DNA from: Chersky-840 sp963848335
Lineage (GTDB): Bacteria > Actinomycetota > Acidimicrobiia > Acidimicrobiales > UBA8190
Length of the DNA stretch: 64,000 nt
Assembly (NCBI GenBank): GCA_963848335.1
Contig: CAWKDD010000003.1
Span: forward strand, 682,001-746,000
Direction: 5' to 3'
A program made the translations under genes and the position numbers. How positions within the stretch are numbered: position 1 is the first letter of the stretch; each line of letters begins with the position of its first letter. This document shows, piece by piece, positions 9,359 through 17,890 of the stretch. The notes beneath the pieces are model-generated. The model did no database searches. It saw only the letters and a list, made by a program, of their open reading frames with translations, and was not told where the DNA came from.

Positions 9359-10582
9359 TCAAGGGCCCACGACGCCGGCGGCCAGGGTCTCGGGTTGGCG
9401 CTGGGTCCCGAGTGACGTTCGTGGTTTCAAGAACGGTCGCTCTATGAAGTAGTGACTTGCCACAGCTGCCAGGAACGCAACGCCGATACCGACGGCGAGT
9501 CGTTCCCAACGTTCACTATGTCTGGGAAGTTCCTGTTGCACGAAGAGGAAAATGACGAAGTGCCAGAGGTAGAGCGAGTACGAAATCCGACCGACGAACT
9601 TCAAGGGAGCCAGTGAGAGGAGGCGAGTCAGCCATCCCTCACGCAGGACACCCAGGATTACTGCACACGAGCTGAGGGACAGCAACAGGTAGCCCCCGTA
9701 GAACATGAACGTTGACCGGGACTGCTGCGTGGCGGAGAAGTAGGCGATGAAGCCCAGGCCGCCAATCGTCGCCCAGGGAACCCAGCGACCTGGTTGCCAC
9801 CCTCGCCGCAACAAATGAGCCATGGTCGCGCCAAGCAGAAGCTCGAAGAGCCGCGTCGTCGGGGAAGTCCACACGAGGTCATGGTTGTTCGTTGCGGCGA
9901 ACACCGCTGTGCAGGCGATCGCCGACAGGACCGAAATGCCGAAGAGCGCAGCAGTGGTCAGCCGAGGACGCCTGAGCCGCAGCAGGATGAGGAGCAGGAA
10001 CGGGAAGACAAAGTAGAACTGCTCCTCGACACCGAGCGACCATACCTGCGTCACCCCCCACATCCAGCGGCCCTGCAGGACCAAAGGCAGCCAATTGTAG
10101 AAGTAGCCCACTGCCCCACCCAGGCCGATGAGTTCCCGGTGCAGCGGCATGTTCACCTGAAGCGCCGGAAAGAACACCCAAAGTCCGAAGGCCACAATGA
10201 TCATGGCGTAGAGGCCGGGGAAAAGCCGCCGAGCGCGTCGGATGTAGAACGAGGGCAGCGCCAGGCGGCCCGTGTCGTCGTGCTCCTCCATCAACAGCGA
10301 ACCGATGAGGAAACCCGACAGGGCGAAGAACACGTCGACGCCATCGAAGCCACCGGGGAGCCATCCGAACCCGATCAGGTGGATTGAAGCGTGGTACACG
10401 AGGACTAGGGCGATGGCCACCGCACGCAGGCCGTCGAGTGCCGGGCGGTTGCCCAGCCGGAATCGGTCACCAGCCAGCGTCGAACTCCCCGCAACGTTCG
10501 CACTCACGGTAACGCCTGCGTCTACGCCAGTCCCGGTCGCTGACGCCGTCGGGCCGCTCGACCCGGACGCCGCGTTGACCAA
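9359..10582 (-). CDS. acyltransferase 3 (OafA/YrhL) family membrane protein
   Basis: A 407-residue integral membrane acyltransferase. After about 40 Ala/Ser/Thr-rich residues the family motif RPALDGLRA is at 46-54, with the proposed catalytic histidine in LVYHAS (His64). About ten transmembrane segments follow, with the internal motifs GFDGVDVFFALSGFLIG, FYIRRARRLFPG and VWSLGVEEQFY typical of OafA-type enzymes. Such proteins transfer acetyl or other acyl groups from cytoplasmic CoA to exported sugars, lipids or antibiotics. No glycan cluster is adjacent. The low-complexity N-terminus may be an overextended start. Confidence 0.9.
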   Translation of the reverse strand: MVNAASGSSGPTASATGTGVDAGVTVSANVAGSSTLAGDRFRLGNRPALDGLRAVAIALVLVYHASIHLIGFGWLPGGFDGVDVFFALSGFLIGSLLMEEHDDTGRLALPSFYIRRARRLFPGLYAMIIVAFGLWVFFPALQVNMPLHRELIGLGGAVGYFYNWLPLVLQGRWMWGVTQVWSLGVEEQFYFVFPFLLLILLRLRRPRLTTAALFGISVLSAIACTAVFAATNNHDLVWTSPTTRLFELLLGATMAHLLRRGWQPGRWVPWATIGGLGFIAYFSATQQSRSTFMFYGGYLLLSLSSCAVILGVLREGWLTRLLSLAPLKFVGRISYSLYLWHFVIFLFVQQELPRHSERWERLAVGIGVAFLAAVASHYFIERPFLKPRTSLGTQRQPETLAAGVVGP

Positions 10583-10768
10583 GACACACCTCGGACCTGG
10601 CCCCCATCACGCCGACGATAATCGCGGAACAACGAGCGCCACGTCATCGGCCGGAGTCGAAGTCCGACGGCGCATTGGAGCACCCGGTCGGGATTGGCAC
10701 GGTTGTGTTCGGAAACTTGCCCTGCCCCGCGTCCCGCCAGACCCGTGGTGGCGTCGCCGAGCCGTCGA
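10583..10768. other. intergenic stretch between acyltransferase and small ORF
   Basis: About 190 bases upstream of the acyltransferase gene. It forms the left part of a 500-base gap before the ArsR-type gene; no recognisable coding sequence or RNA is visible. Confidence 0.3.
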
Positions 10769-10981
10769 TCAGCGACCGGGAGAGGGGATGAGAACGCGGT
10801 CGGCGAGGTCGTCGGCTCCGAGCAGGCGCCAACCCATGTGGACAAAGGCGATGCCGAGGCGGCGGGATACGACCCCGGGCGTGCGCCCACGGTGCGGCGC
10901 GCCCATCGGGCGAGCGCCCGACAGCAACCGGAGGTCGGCCTGATGCGCCCGGGCGGTGGGAAGACCGACACCCGGGTTCAT
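10769..10981 (-). CDS. small basic hypothetical protein
   Basis: A 70-residue reading frame starting ATG at 10981, divergent from the ArsR-type regulator. It is Arg-rich with a central amphipathic stretch SRRLGIAFVHMGWRLLG that resembles the short tails of many actinobacterial orphan proteins. No Shine-Dalgarno is obvious. Its position across the 21-bp tandem repeats from a regulator gene would suit a regulated target, but coding status is uncertain. Confidence 0.4.
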   Translation of the reverse strand: MNPGVGLPTARAHQADLRLLSGARPMGAPHRGRTPGVVSRRLGIAFVHMGWRLLGADDLADRVLIPSPGR

Positions 10982-11000
10982 GGCGCACCGTGTCGGCGGA

Positions 11001-11042
11001 GACTTTGCCTACCCGCCATGGGACTTTGCCTTCCTGCCATGG
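11001..11042 (+). repeat. 21-bp tandem repeat, candidate operator
   Basis: Two direct copies of a 21-base unit (11001-11021 and 11022-11042), both beginning GACTTTGCCT or GACTTTGCCTT-like and ending GCCATGG, differ at only two positions. They lie just upstream of the -35 element of the ArsR-type gene. The period is two DNA turns, so repeats would face the same side, as expected for a regulator binding site. Confidence 0.5.
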
Positions 11043-11063
11043 GAACATCGTAACGTCGATGGA

Positions 11064-11092
11064 TAGACAAAACAACTAAATTCTGATATAGT
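11064..11092 (+). promoter_or_regulatory. promoter of the ArsR-type gene, probably leaderless
   Basis: TAGACA (11064-11069) and TATAGT (11087-11092) are separated by exactly 17 bases, close to the sigma-70-type consensus. Transcription would begin around 11099-11102, on or next to the ATG at 11102, so the mRNA would lack a 5' leader, a common arrangement in actinobacteria. Confidence 0.65.
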
Positions 11093-11101
11093 CATCTACC
11101 T

Positions 11102-12085
11102 ATGCAAGTGGCAGACAGCGATGCGGTCACGCCTGGGACGGTCACGGTCCTCGGCCCTTCTTTGGCCTTCGAGCTCACTTGGGCAATCCACGGTGCACGG
11201 TCCTCGGAGCTTCGCACCACCCATCCCGTGCTCGGGCCGCTGTACGAGAACCACCCCGGACTACGCGAAAGGGTGGTCTCGTTCTGGGACGACGGGATCG
11301 ACTGCTTCGTCGAGTTCGACGTGCTCGCCCACCACGCCCGCGCCTTGGAGGTCACCGACTTCCTCGCGGTCCGCTCAGCGGTGGAGGCGGCCCTTGGCAC
11401 GCTGCCGTCTGATCTCCCCCTCCGCTCCGAGACGCCCGAGGCGCGCACCGCCATCTACGCCCGGGTGGACGCGTTGCGGACCTCGGACACACGTCGTGGC
11501 GAATACTTCGAACTGCTCGCCGATCTGGCGTCCGGGCTCGAGCCGTGGTGGCGCTCCGAGGGGATCCCGGCCGTCGAGCGGGTGGCGGCGCAGACGCGCC
11601 TGGTTCTCGAGCGCGGCAGGGATTGGCGTGAGCTGATCGCGCCGGGGTGCGACCTGTTCACCGTCCACCTACCCGATATCGTCGAGCGCCACGAGGCGGG
11701 CCACACGCTGGTCCTGGTGCCCTGTGCCCTCTTCGGCAAGGGTCTCTATCTCGATCTGCCTGGCGGCATCCTGATCGGCTTTGGTGTCAACCGGGGCGAT
11801 CTCACGGCGCGCGCTCGGACCGAGCACGTCGCCCAGCGGCTCCGTGCCCTGGCTGATCCCACACGCCTGGCGATCCTCGACTACCTCGCCACTGGTCCGA
11901 CGTCGGTAGGAGACATCGCCCGAGCCTTCTCGCTGGCCCAGCCAACGGTGAGTGCCCATGTGAAGCACCTGCGCGAGGCGGGCCTGATCGCCGCCAAGCG
12001 CCAGGGAACTCGCTTGGAGATCTCCGTGGACCGCAGCGCCACCGGAGGGTTGGCGGAGGAGCTGCGCACCCTCTTCTCCCCGTAG
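11102..12085 (+). CDS. ArsR-type winged-helix regulator with N-terminal sensor-like domain
   Basis: A 327-residue protein with a C-terminal winged helix (about residues 240-315): RLRALADPTRLAILDYLA followed by SVGDIARAFSLAQPTVSAHVKHL, the classic ArsR recognition helix. The first 230 residues resemble the DUF5937-like region found in many actinobacterial fusions of this kind (opening VTVLGPSLAFELTWA), which may sense a ligand. No metal-binding Cys cluster of the SmtB/ArsR type is present, so a metal response is unlikely. The promoter sits directly on the ATG, and the tandem repeat upstream is a natural candidate for autoregulation. Confidence 0.85.
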   Translation: MQVADSDAVTPGTVTVLGPSLAFELTWAIHGARSSELRTTHPVLGPLYENHPGLRERVVSFWDDGIDCFVEFDVLAHHARALEVTDFLAVRSAVEAALGTLPSDLPLRSETPEARTAIYARVDALRTSDTRRGEYFELLADLASGLEPWWRSEGIPAVERVAAQTRLVLERGRDWRELIAPGCDLFTVHLPDIVERHEAGHTLVLVPCALFGKGLYLDLPGGILIGFGVNRGDLTARARTEHVAQRLRALADPTRLAILDYLATGPTSVGDIARAFSLAQPTVSAHVKHLREAGLIAAKRQGTRLEISVDRSATGGLAEELRTLFSP

Positions 12086-12251
12086 AGGGTGGCTCCCGAT
12101 CGGCCGCTTCCCACTCGCATGGTGGGATTTCAAGGCGCTCACCTGCGGATTTATGGCAGTCCCAACCGACTTCAATCCGAACCGCGCGCCCCTGGTCAAA
12201 GGCCCACAAATCAGCCTGGGGCGTCGTGGTCACTCGTCATAGCCCCTCAGG

Positions 12252-12743
12252 GTGGGGACATTCGGGCATCGCACACGTCGGCGGTTCGAGTCCGCTCAGG
12301 TGGAGGTAATAGGACGTTACTCCAACCCCCCTCGTACCTCTGTTGACCTGCAGCGACTCGTGAGTGCCACTCCTTCCGAATCGCCAGACCCGACCTCTGA
12401 ACGGGCTCCGAAGCAACATCAGCGCCGCCTACGACTCGATGAACTGAGTCAACTCAAGTCCGAGTACCTCTCAGGGGTCGAGGTGAAACAGCTCGGCCAG
12501 CGCTTTGGGATCACGCGACAGAGCGTTATCGAGCTCATGCGTCGAAACGGCGTCCCACGGCGATATCCGAAGCTCGACCGGGAGGCGATCGACAAGGCCG
12601 CTTTGCTCTATCGTTCGGGCTGGTCGCTCGCTGCTATAGGTGGGGCTTTCTTCGTTGACCCTGGCACGGTTCGGCGGGCACTGATCACGCAGGGTATCCA
12701 CATGCGCGATCCCCAGGGCCGAGAACGCCGGGCTTACGTGTAG
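12252..12743 (+). CDS. helix-turn-helix protein of the recombinase-associated type
   Basis: A 163-residue reading frame whose last 110 residues contain two resolvase-like HTH units: ELSQLKSEYLSGVEVKQLGQ followed by GITRQSVIELMRRNGVPRR, then DKAALLYRSGWSLAAIGGAF followed by VDPGTVRRALITQGIHM. From memory, short proteins with this double HTH often lie just downstream of large serine recombinases in actinobacteria, or form their detached tails. No recombinase is present here, so this may be a remnant of a departed element. The first 50 residues look non-natural; an internal start near residue 38 (about 12360) is likely. Confidence 0.6.
   Translation: MGTFGHRTRRRFESAQVEVIGRYSNPPRTSVDLQRLVSATPSESPDPTSERAPKQHQRRLRLDELSQLKSEYLSGVEVKQLGQRFGITRQSVIELMRRNGVPRRYPKLDREAIDKAALLYRSGWSLAAIGGAFFVDPGTVRRALITQGIHMRDPQGRERRAYV
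12280..12304 (+). other. tRNA T-arm-like remnant, possible attachment site
   Basis: GGCGG-TTCGAGT-CCGCT (12280-12296) forms a five-pair stem with a seven-base loop like a tRNA T arm, followed by CAGGTGGA as a would-be acceptor strand. No matching 5' half was found upstream. It could be the 3' end of a tRNA left by integration next to the recombinase-associated HTH gene. Speculative. Confidence 0.25.
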
Positions 12744-13155
12744 ATCGCCGATTTCAGCCACTACAACTAGACACGGACGTCGGGGATGGCGAGACCGCTG
12801 ATCCGTGCTCCCTTCAGTCCGCTCCGCCGGCGCGCCCCTTTGAGCGCTATCGAATGGCCCAGGGGCCCTGCATGGCCCCAAGCCCCTATCGCAGCCTTCG
12901 GCCGCAACCAAAAGCCTGACGCCGGGTTCGCCTCGGCAACACCGAGGAGCGGCCGAAGTCTGCGAGGAGGGCGCAGCCGAGTTCTTTTGAGCGTCGGCTG
13001 ACGGGCCGGCAAAGCCGGCCCTGTGCGCTTCGACCGGCGGCGGGAGGCCAGCAGAGCGGGACGATCTGGCGGGAGGAGGGGACTGGCCCCGTCACCCTCA
13101 GTGGGATGGACTGCTCTTAGGCAAGAGAAGCGCTCATCCCCAGAGAGGAGGGGCC
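12744..13155. other. intergenic stretch with one hairpin
   Basis: About 410 bases with no convincing gene. The only feature I can support is the hairpin at 13003-13021, listed separately. Confidence 0.35.
13003..13021. terminator. perfect 8-bp hairpin, terminator-like
   Basis: GGGCCGGC, loop AAA, GCCGGCCC: a perfect eight-pair GC-rich stem. No T-run follows on either strand, so it may be a structural repeat or factor-dependent terminator rather than a classic intrinsic one. Confidence 0.35.
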
Positions 13156-13452
13156 ATGTCCGTGTTCGAGGATATCCACTCCACCAGGATCACCGGAAGC
13201 CTGGCCATGTTCGACCGCCTGATCTTCCGTGGACATCTCACGCAGTTCTACAAGCCAAACGCCGCCAGGGTCTTCTTGTGGTCGCAGGGCGTGCCTCTCA
13301 CCGCATTCGGCACCTGGGCCAAGGGTGCGGCCGACGCCCTGTGCGAGCATGCCCATCGTATCGCCGACGAAGTGTCAATGTTCCACGCGACCCCTCCTTA
13401 CTCAACGACCTGCCCGACGCCGCGAAGCAATTTCTTCTACTCTACTTCTTGA
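13156..13452 (+). pseudogene. N-terminal fragment of an uncharacterised widespread protein family
   Basis: 98 residues from an ATG with a strong GGAGGGG ribosome binding site. The start FDRLIFRGHLTQFYKP then WSQGVPLTAFGTWAKGA resembles the N-terminus of a family of long, functionally unknown proteins that I recall as multi-copy in environmental bacteria (F-D-R-x-x-F-R-G-x-L). Those proteins run to several hundred residues, whereas here homology stops around residue 72 and a short unrelated tail ends in a stop. A truncated copy is therefore most likely. Confidence 0.45.
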
Positions 13453-13517
13453 AGGATGATTCACGGTCGCCGATACCAACGCGTTTCGAACTGCTGACTA
13501 CAACGGCTATCGGCCAT

Positions 13518-14204
13518 TCATTGCCCAAGACGGCGTCCTAATCGTCCCAATTCGACATCAACGCCCGGCCGAACCCAAAGCTTCAATACCTCCACAAACG
13601 AAGCAAATCCACGTGTGATCAAAACGATCACCTTCCGACCGTCATCGAATTTGATCGCCACTGCGTTCTGACCCCACTGATAAGGTCGAATCGAGCGAAT
13701 GTCGCTAATCGGACAGGTGCCGGATCGAAGGGGCGCCTTCCACGTCAGCTTGTCACCGTCTATCGAAAGCTCATACGGAACCCTGAACAAGAACCCATAT
13801 GCTATCCATAGGCCCGCACCAAACCAGAATACGATGAACAGAAGGCCGCCGTCGCCATTCTTCGAAAATACCCCCGAAGCTACAATTATTCCGCCAAACA
13901 CGAAGGCGGCAATAGGGAAGTACGCGGCCTGTCGAAGCAACGGAGGCGCGTATTTTGTCCTTTGTTCGGGCTCTGAATCTACTTCGTCTGGAGTAATGCT
14001 TTCAACCTCCTTCTCGACAGAAGGCCTGCGACCCACAAGAAAGGTGATGAGACCAACCACGGGTGAAGTGATCCATGCGATGGCGTGGAACCATCGGCGC
14101 GTTACTGCGCTCGAGTCACCACTCCCCAATCGGTATGCGGCCACTCCGAGATAGCCCCACAAAAGCACACCCAAAAGCACAACCGATACGATGACTGCAC
14201 TCAT
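13518..14204 (-). CDS. membrane protein with PH-like C-terminal domain, possible RHS immunity
   Basis: 228 residues from ATG at 14204 (an extension to 14237 adds 11 residues). Four hydrophobic segments are visible: residues about 3-24, 38-55, 90-110 and 115-135. The C-terminal soluble part (YELSIDGDKLTWKAPL, then ISDIRSIRP, KFDDGRKVIVL) resembles a bacterial PH domain. It is the first gene after the RHS protein on the same strand, 120 bases downstream. RHS and other polymorphic toxins are normally followed by a gene protecting the producer. A membrane immunity protein is the best contextual guess; no sequence signature proves it. Its GC content is visibly lower than the flanks. Confidence 0.6.
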   Translation of the reverse strand: MSAVIVSVVLLGVLLWGYLGVAAYRLGSGDSSAVTRRWFHAIAWITSPVVGLITFLVGRRPSVEKEVESITPDEVDSEPEQRTKYAPPLLRQAAYFPIAAFVFGGIIVASGVFSKNGDGGLLFIVFWFGAGLWIAYGFLFRVPYELSIDGDKLTWKAPLRSGTCPISDIRSIRPYQWGQNAVAIKFDDGRKVIVLITRGFASFVEVLKLWVRPGVDVELGRLGRRLGQ

Positions 14205-14325
14205 CTTGCTCTCACTTGCGCTTCCCTCTATCGTCAATCAATGCACTCTCTCGAAGCGGAATGCGACGTAATCTACTTCCGGAGCGATTCTCCGTCCTCC
14301 AGCTCTCGGGATATCGATCCTTCGA

Positions 14326-16965
14326 TTATCGCTCGCTTCGATGCGCTTTCGCTAGGAGATTCGCGATCGTGGAGCCGAGGGCACTTTCAGGGTTGAATAG
14401 ATCCCATATTCCCCTCATTATATTCGCGATCACTACGCCATTGAATTTCTCGAGCACCCGGCTGTAGAGCGCGCCAACCCCTGCAGCCAGGCCGCCTCCC
14501 ACCGCCGGTCCCAACGCGATCCCGTAGATAGTTCGGCTCGGATTCCAGAACACAATCGCAGTGCCCCCAACAAGCGCTTGCCCTGACACTTCTGCAAAGG
14601 CGAACCAACCCTGAAGTTGGTAGAGATTCGTGGCATTGGTCACCTCATAATAGACCGCGGCGCTGAATTCGATTCCGTGACCCAGTCCGGCGAAGCCACT
14701 GGCTACAATTCCGATGTCATCCTCTCCACTGCTATCGATCGTGCGGGTAAGACAAGTATCGGCTCCTCCGATGATTGGTCCGAAAGCGCCTCCTACTGCG
14801 AGGCATGCTCCAACGGTTGCAAGACCAGTATCGTCGGTATTCGCAACTGGGTCATTGTCTGCGTAGGAGAACGGTTGACCTGAATTTGCCACCTGGGGAT
14901 CTATCGACAGGAACTGCCCAGTAGCCGGGTCATACCACCGCGCCCGCAGGTAGTAGAAACCCGATGCCGAGTCCAAATACTCGCCGGCGTAGAGGAAGGG
15001 TGTCGTGATCGACCCCGACGTGCCGGTCTCGTTCCCCCAGGCGTCGTAGGTGACAGATCCCGTCACCGTACCTGACGAGTTCGTGATAGCACGGGTCGAT
15101 CCGAGATGGTCAGCAAGGAGGAAGCTCGTCGAGCCGCCGGAGATTGCAATCTGCTCAATGGGGTTGGCGCCGGTTCCGTAGATGTAATAGTTCGTCCCGT
15201 CCGACAACATCAGCGGGGTTTTGGGCTGGACGTTCCACGTAAAGTTCTTGGTCGACAAAGCGGTTGTCTTGCTCTGCAGCAGGCCGTTGCCGTCGTAGAC
15301 GTAGCTGGTGGCGCTCCCGGAGGACGGCGTCACGCTCTTGAGCTCATTCGATTCTGTCCACCCGTATGTGTCGGTTGTACCGCTCGCGGGTGTCGTGGCG
15401 GTGCGATTGCCCTCGTTCGAGTACGAGTAGGTGGTCGCCCCGCTCGGCGGAGAGGTGCAGGCCCCGCTCCCCGATCCGGACCAGCACACCTCACTGTCGG
15501 CGTTGTACGCTTGGGTGTTACCACTGGGTGCCGTGGTGAGGTCCATCGATGAATCGTAGGTGTAGGAGTTGGAGTTGGCGGCCGTGAGTTCCTGGAGAGA
15601 ATTATCGGTGTAGTTGGTCGTTCCCGCTCCAGGGGTGTCGTCGTCGGTCTCCGATGTGATCAGCCCGGCGGCGTCAGGGGTATAGCTGAAATACATGAAG
15701 GTCGTGCCAGCGAGTTTGTCGGGCATGGAAGTCAGCTGGTCGGCATTGTTGTAAACCCTTTCGGCGACCACTCCGTTCGGGTAGTTGGTCCCGGTCAGGT
15801 CGCCGTCGGGGTCATGATCGAAGGTAGTGGTGTTCGAGTTCCAATCGGTCACGGACGTGAGGCGGTTCATCGAGTCGAAGGTCTGCGTCACGGTCTTCCC
15901 GGCGGCGTAGCCGATCGATGTGTTGTTGCCTGCCGCGTCGTAGCCATAACTGATGGTCACTCCGGCGCCGTTCTGGTAGGAGGTGAGGCGATCGGCGTCG
16001 TCGTAACCGTAGGTGGATGTGCCACTGGCGTCGACCATCGTCTGGAAATTGTTGTCCGGGTCGTAGCTATAGCTGACCGAGTGGGTCACACCATCGGAGT
16101 ACGCGATGCCGGTGACCTTGTTGTCACCGTTATTCGTCCATGTCGTGGTCTGTCCATCGGGATTGGTCTCAGTCGCCTGGTTGCCCGCCGCGTCGTAGGT
16201 ATAGCTGGTGGTCTTCCCCATGGGGTCGGTCGTCGAGGTGAGCTGATTCAGGGAGTTGTAGACGTACGTCGTGGTGTGACCGCGCCCATCGGAGTAGCTG
16301 GTCTTGTTGCCATCGGCGTCATAGGTGTAGGTCAGCGTTATGGCGGCGGCGGTGCCGGACCCGTTGGTCTGAGCGACAAGCTGGTTGGCCGAGTTGTACA
16401 CATACGTCGTCTTGTTGCCGTCGGGGTCGGTCGTGCTCGTCTTGTTACCGTCGCCGTCATAGGCGTAACTTGTCGACTCCGAGAGAGGCGCGGTCTCCGC
16501 ACTCAAGTCGGCTCTCGTGTTGTAGGTGTAGCTCGTCGTCTGGCTGTTGGCATCGATTGACGAACCCATACTCCCGTTCATGTCATAAGAGTCAGACGTC
16601 GAGGAACCACCCGTCTGTTTCTCGGAAGTGACCTCCCCGTCCGTGTTGTACACAGAGGACGTGGTGTTGCCGTCTCCATTGGTAGCGGAGGCTTGGTTCC
16701 CAAGACCGTTGTAGGACGTGAATGTCGTGTGGCCGAGAGGATCCGTCGTCTCGACCAGGTTGCCATAAGGGTCATAGGAGTAGCTCGTGGTGAAGTTAGA
16801 CGGAGTCCCACCCGAAACGTTACCCCGAGGCGAGACCATGGTGGCCTTCTCGTTCAACGAATTGTAGGTGTAGGTGGTCTCGTTTCCCAGAGGATCTGTC
16901 ACCGAGGCCTGGAGCCCGTCGGCGGTGTAGGTGTAGTTCCAGGTGTGGCTATTCGGGTCGGTCAT
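14326..16965 (-). CDS. RHS1 protein, C-terminal segment: YD repeats, RHS core and variable tail
   Basis: Fourth piece of a roughly 3,460-residue RHS protein read from 24712 to 14326. It carries dozens of YD repeats (for example YTYDADGNKTSY), which wind into the RHS shell, and ends in the core signature YLRARWYDPATGQFLSIDP with the closing NDPVANTDDTG. The approximately 170 residues beyond the core are Gly/Ala-rich and hydrophobic and match no toxin domain I know; this is where polymorphic toxins keep their effector. The frame is open upstream to about 17040, where a one-base break separates it from the preceding piece. The apparent start at 16965 is therefore artificial. Confidence 0.85.
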   Translation of the reverse strand: MTDPNSHTWNYTYTADGLQASVTDPLGNETTYTYNSLNEKATMVSPRGNVSGGTPSNFTTSYSYDPYGNLVETTDPLGHTTFTSYNGLGNQASATNGDGNTTSSVYNTDGEVTSEKQTGGSSTSDSYDMNGSMGSSIDANSQTTSYTYNTRADLSAETAPLSESTSYAYDGDGNKTSTTDPDGNKTTYVYNSANQLVAQTNGSGTAAAITLTYTYDADGNKTSYSDGRGHTTTYVYNSLNQLTSTTDPMGKTTSYTYDAAGNQATETNPDGQTTTWTNNGDNKVTGIAYSDGVTHSVSYSYDPDNNFQTMVDASGTSTYGYDDADRLTSYQNGAGVTISYGYDAAGNNTSIGYAAGKTVTQTFDSMNRLTSVTDWNSNTTTFDHDPDGDLTGTNYPNGVVAERVYNNADQLTSMPDKLAGTTFMYFSYTPDAAGLITSETDDDTPGAGTTNYTDNSLQELTAANSNSYTYDSSMDLTTAPSGNTQAYNADSEVCWSGSGSGACTSPPSGATTYSYSNEGNRTATTPASGTTDTYGWTESNELKSVTPSSGSATSYVYDGNGLLQSKTTALSTKNFTWNVQPKTPLMLSDGTNYYIYGTGANPIEQIAISGGSTSFLLADHLGSTRAITNSSGTVTGSVTYDAWGNETGTSGSITTPFLYAGEYLDSASGFYYLRARWYDPATGQFLSIDPQVANSGQPFSYADNDPVANTDDTGLATVGACLAVGGAFGPIIGGADTCLTRTIDSSGEDDIGIVASGFAGLGHGIEFSAAVYYEVTNATNLYQLQGWFAFAEVSGQALVGGTAIVFWNPSRTIYGIALGPAVGGGLAAGVGALYSRVLEKFNGVVIANIMRGIWDLFNPESALGSTIANLLAKAHRSER

Positions 16966-16978
16966 CGACGTCGCCTTA

Positions 16979-17890
16979 TCAGGGTGGGCGGTGTCGGTAT
17001 AAGCGTAGCTGGTCGTGGCCGTGCCCCCGGAGGGGATGGGCTGGGCGCTGACTGGTCAGGTCCCCGTCGGTGCTGTAGATGTCGGTCGTCACCTCACCAA
17101 GCGGCGAGATGGTGACGAGCGGTTCGTCCAGACTGTTGTATTGGGTCGTCGTCACGTCTCCCCGGGCGTCGATGGCTACCGTCTTGTTCCCGTTGACGTC
17201 GTAGCGGGATATGGTGATCCCACCGGCCGGCTGGCGAACGATGAAGGGCTCACCCGTGGCAGGGTCGAGTGTGGTCTCGGTCATCGCCGCAACCAAGCTG
17301 CCGTTCCCGTCGGTCTTGGTGGTGAGGTCGTACTGGTTGACACCGTACTGCGTTCCGGAATTCTCCGACATCGTGATGGGAACGGTCATGAGCACCGTTC
17401 CGGTTCCGGACCCATTGAGGCCATAGGTCCATGACGTCTCGTTGCCTTGAGCATCGGTCACCGAGGAGATGCAGTCCGATGCCGATGCCGGGCAGCTGGA
17501 GGTGGCGTAGGCGAACGAGGTGTTCTCGTTGAGGGAGTCGGTCACCGCATCGATGAGATAGGGCACCGAACCCGCTGTGGTGTAGCCGTACTGGGCAGCG
17601 ACGGTGTGAGTCACCTCTCGCACCTCGTTGTTGAGCGAGTCGGTGATGAACAGGTCGCCGGCGCTGTCGCTGGCGATGCCGCCGGTGAGGTCGAAAAGGG
17701 CCGAGGTGGCCGGTCCGCCGTCGCCGGTGGACCCCGAGGATCCCGCGGAACTGCCGGCGATGGTGTAGATGTCGTCGGCGGCCATCGAGGACGCCCCACT
17801 GGGAACTGGTGGAAGCCGCGACCTCCTGGATGCGGTTGTTGGCGCCGTCGGCGATGTAAAGGTCGCCGGCGGCGTCGAAGGTGACGTCAC
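16979..17890 (-). CDS. RHS1 protein, third segment (last NHL blade and first YD region)
   Basis: This frame carries RHS1 sequence from about 17790 to 17045: the last NHL blade (DDIYTIAGSSAGSSGS, SAGDLFITDSLNNEVREV), then the transition YGYTTAGSVPYLIDAVTDS into YD-type repeats (RYDVNGNKTVAIDARGD). Both ends are frame breaks. Near 17795 an extra G, relative to the repeated sister sequence ATGGAGACGCCCC, shifts the frame. Near 17045 a second single-base change shifts it into the next piece. Residues beyond those points are out-of-frame translation. The piece is not an independent gene. Confidence 0.7.
   Translation of the reverse strand: MTSPSTPPATFTSPTAPTTASRRSRLPPVPSGASSMAADDIYTIAGSSAGSSGSTGDGGPATSALFDLTGGIASDSAGDLFITDSLNNEVREVTHTVAAQYGYTTAGSVPYLIDAVTDSLNENTSFAYATSSCPASASDCISSVTDAQGNETSWTYGLNGSGTGTVLMTVPITMSENSGTQYGVNQYDLTTKTDGNGSLVAAMTETTLDPATGEPFIVRQPAGGITISRYDVNGNKTVAIDARGDVTTTQYNSLDEPLVTISPLGEVTTDIYSTDGDLTSQRPAHPLRGHGHDQLRLYRHRPP

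Noticed and set aside
11102..12085. Metal-sensing ArsR/SmtB repressor
   Set aside because: No Cys cluster is present in or near the recognition helix, and the long N-terminal domain is unlike metal sensors.
12252..12419. Minus-strand peptide with SGLEPPT-like tail suggesting an integrase end in a tRNA
   Set aside because: No integrase body lies upstream on that strand. The peptide is just the antisense of the T-arm-like hairpin.
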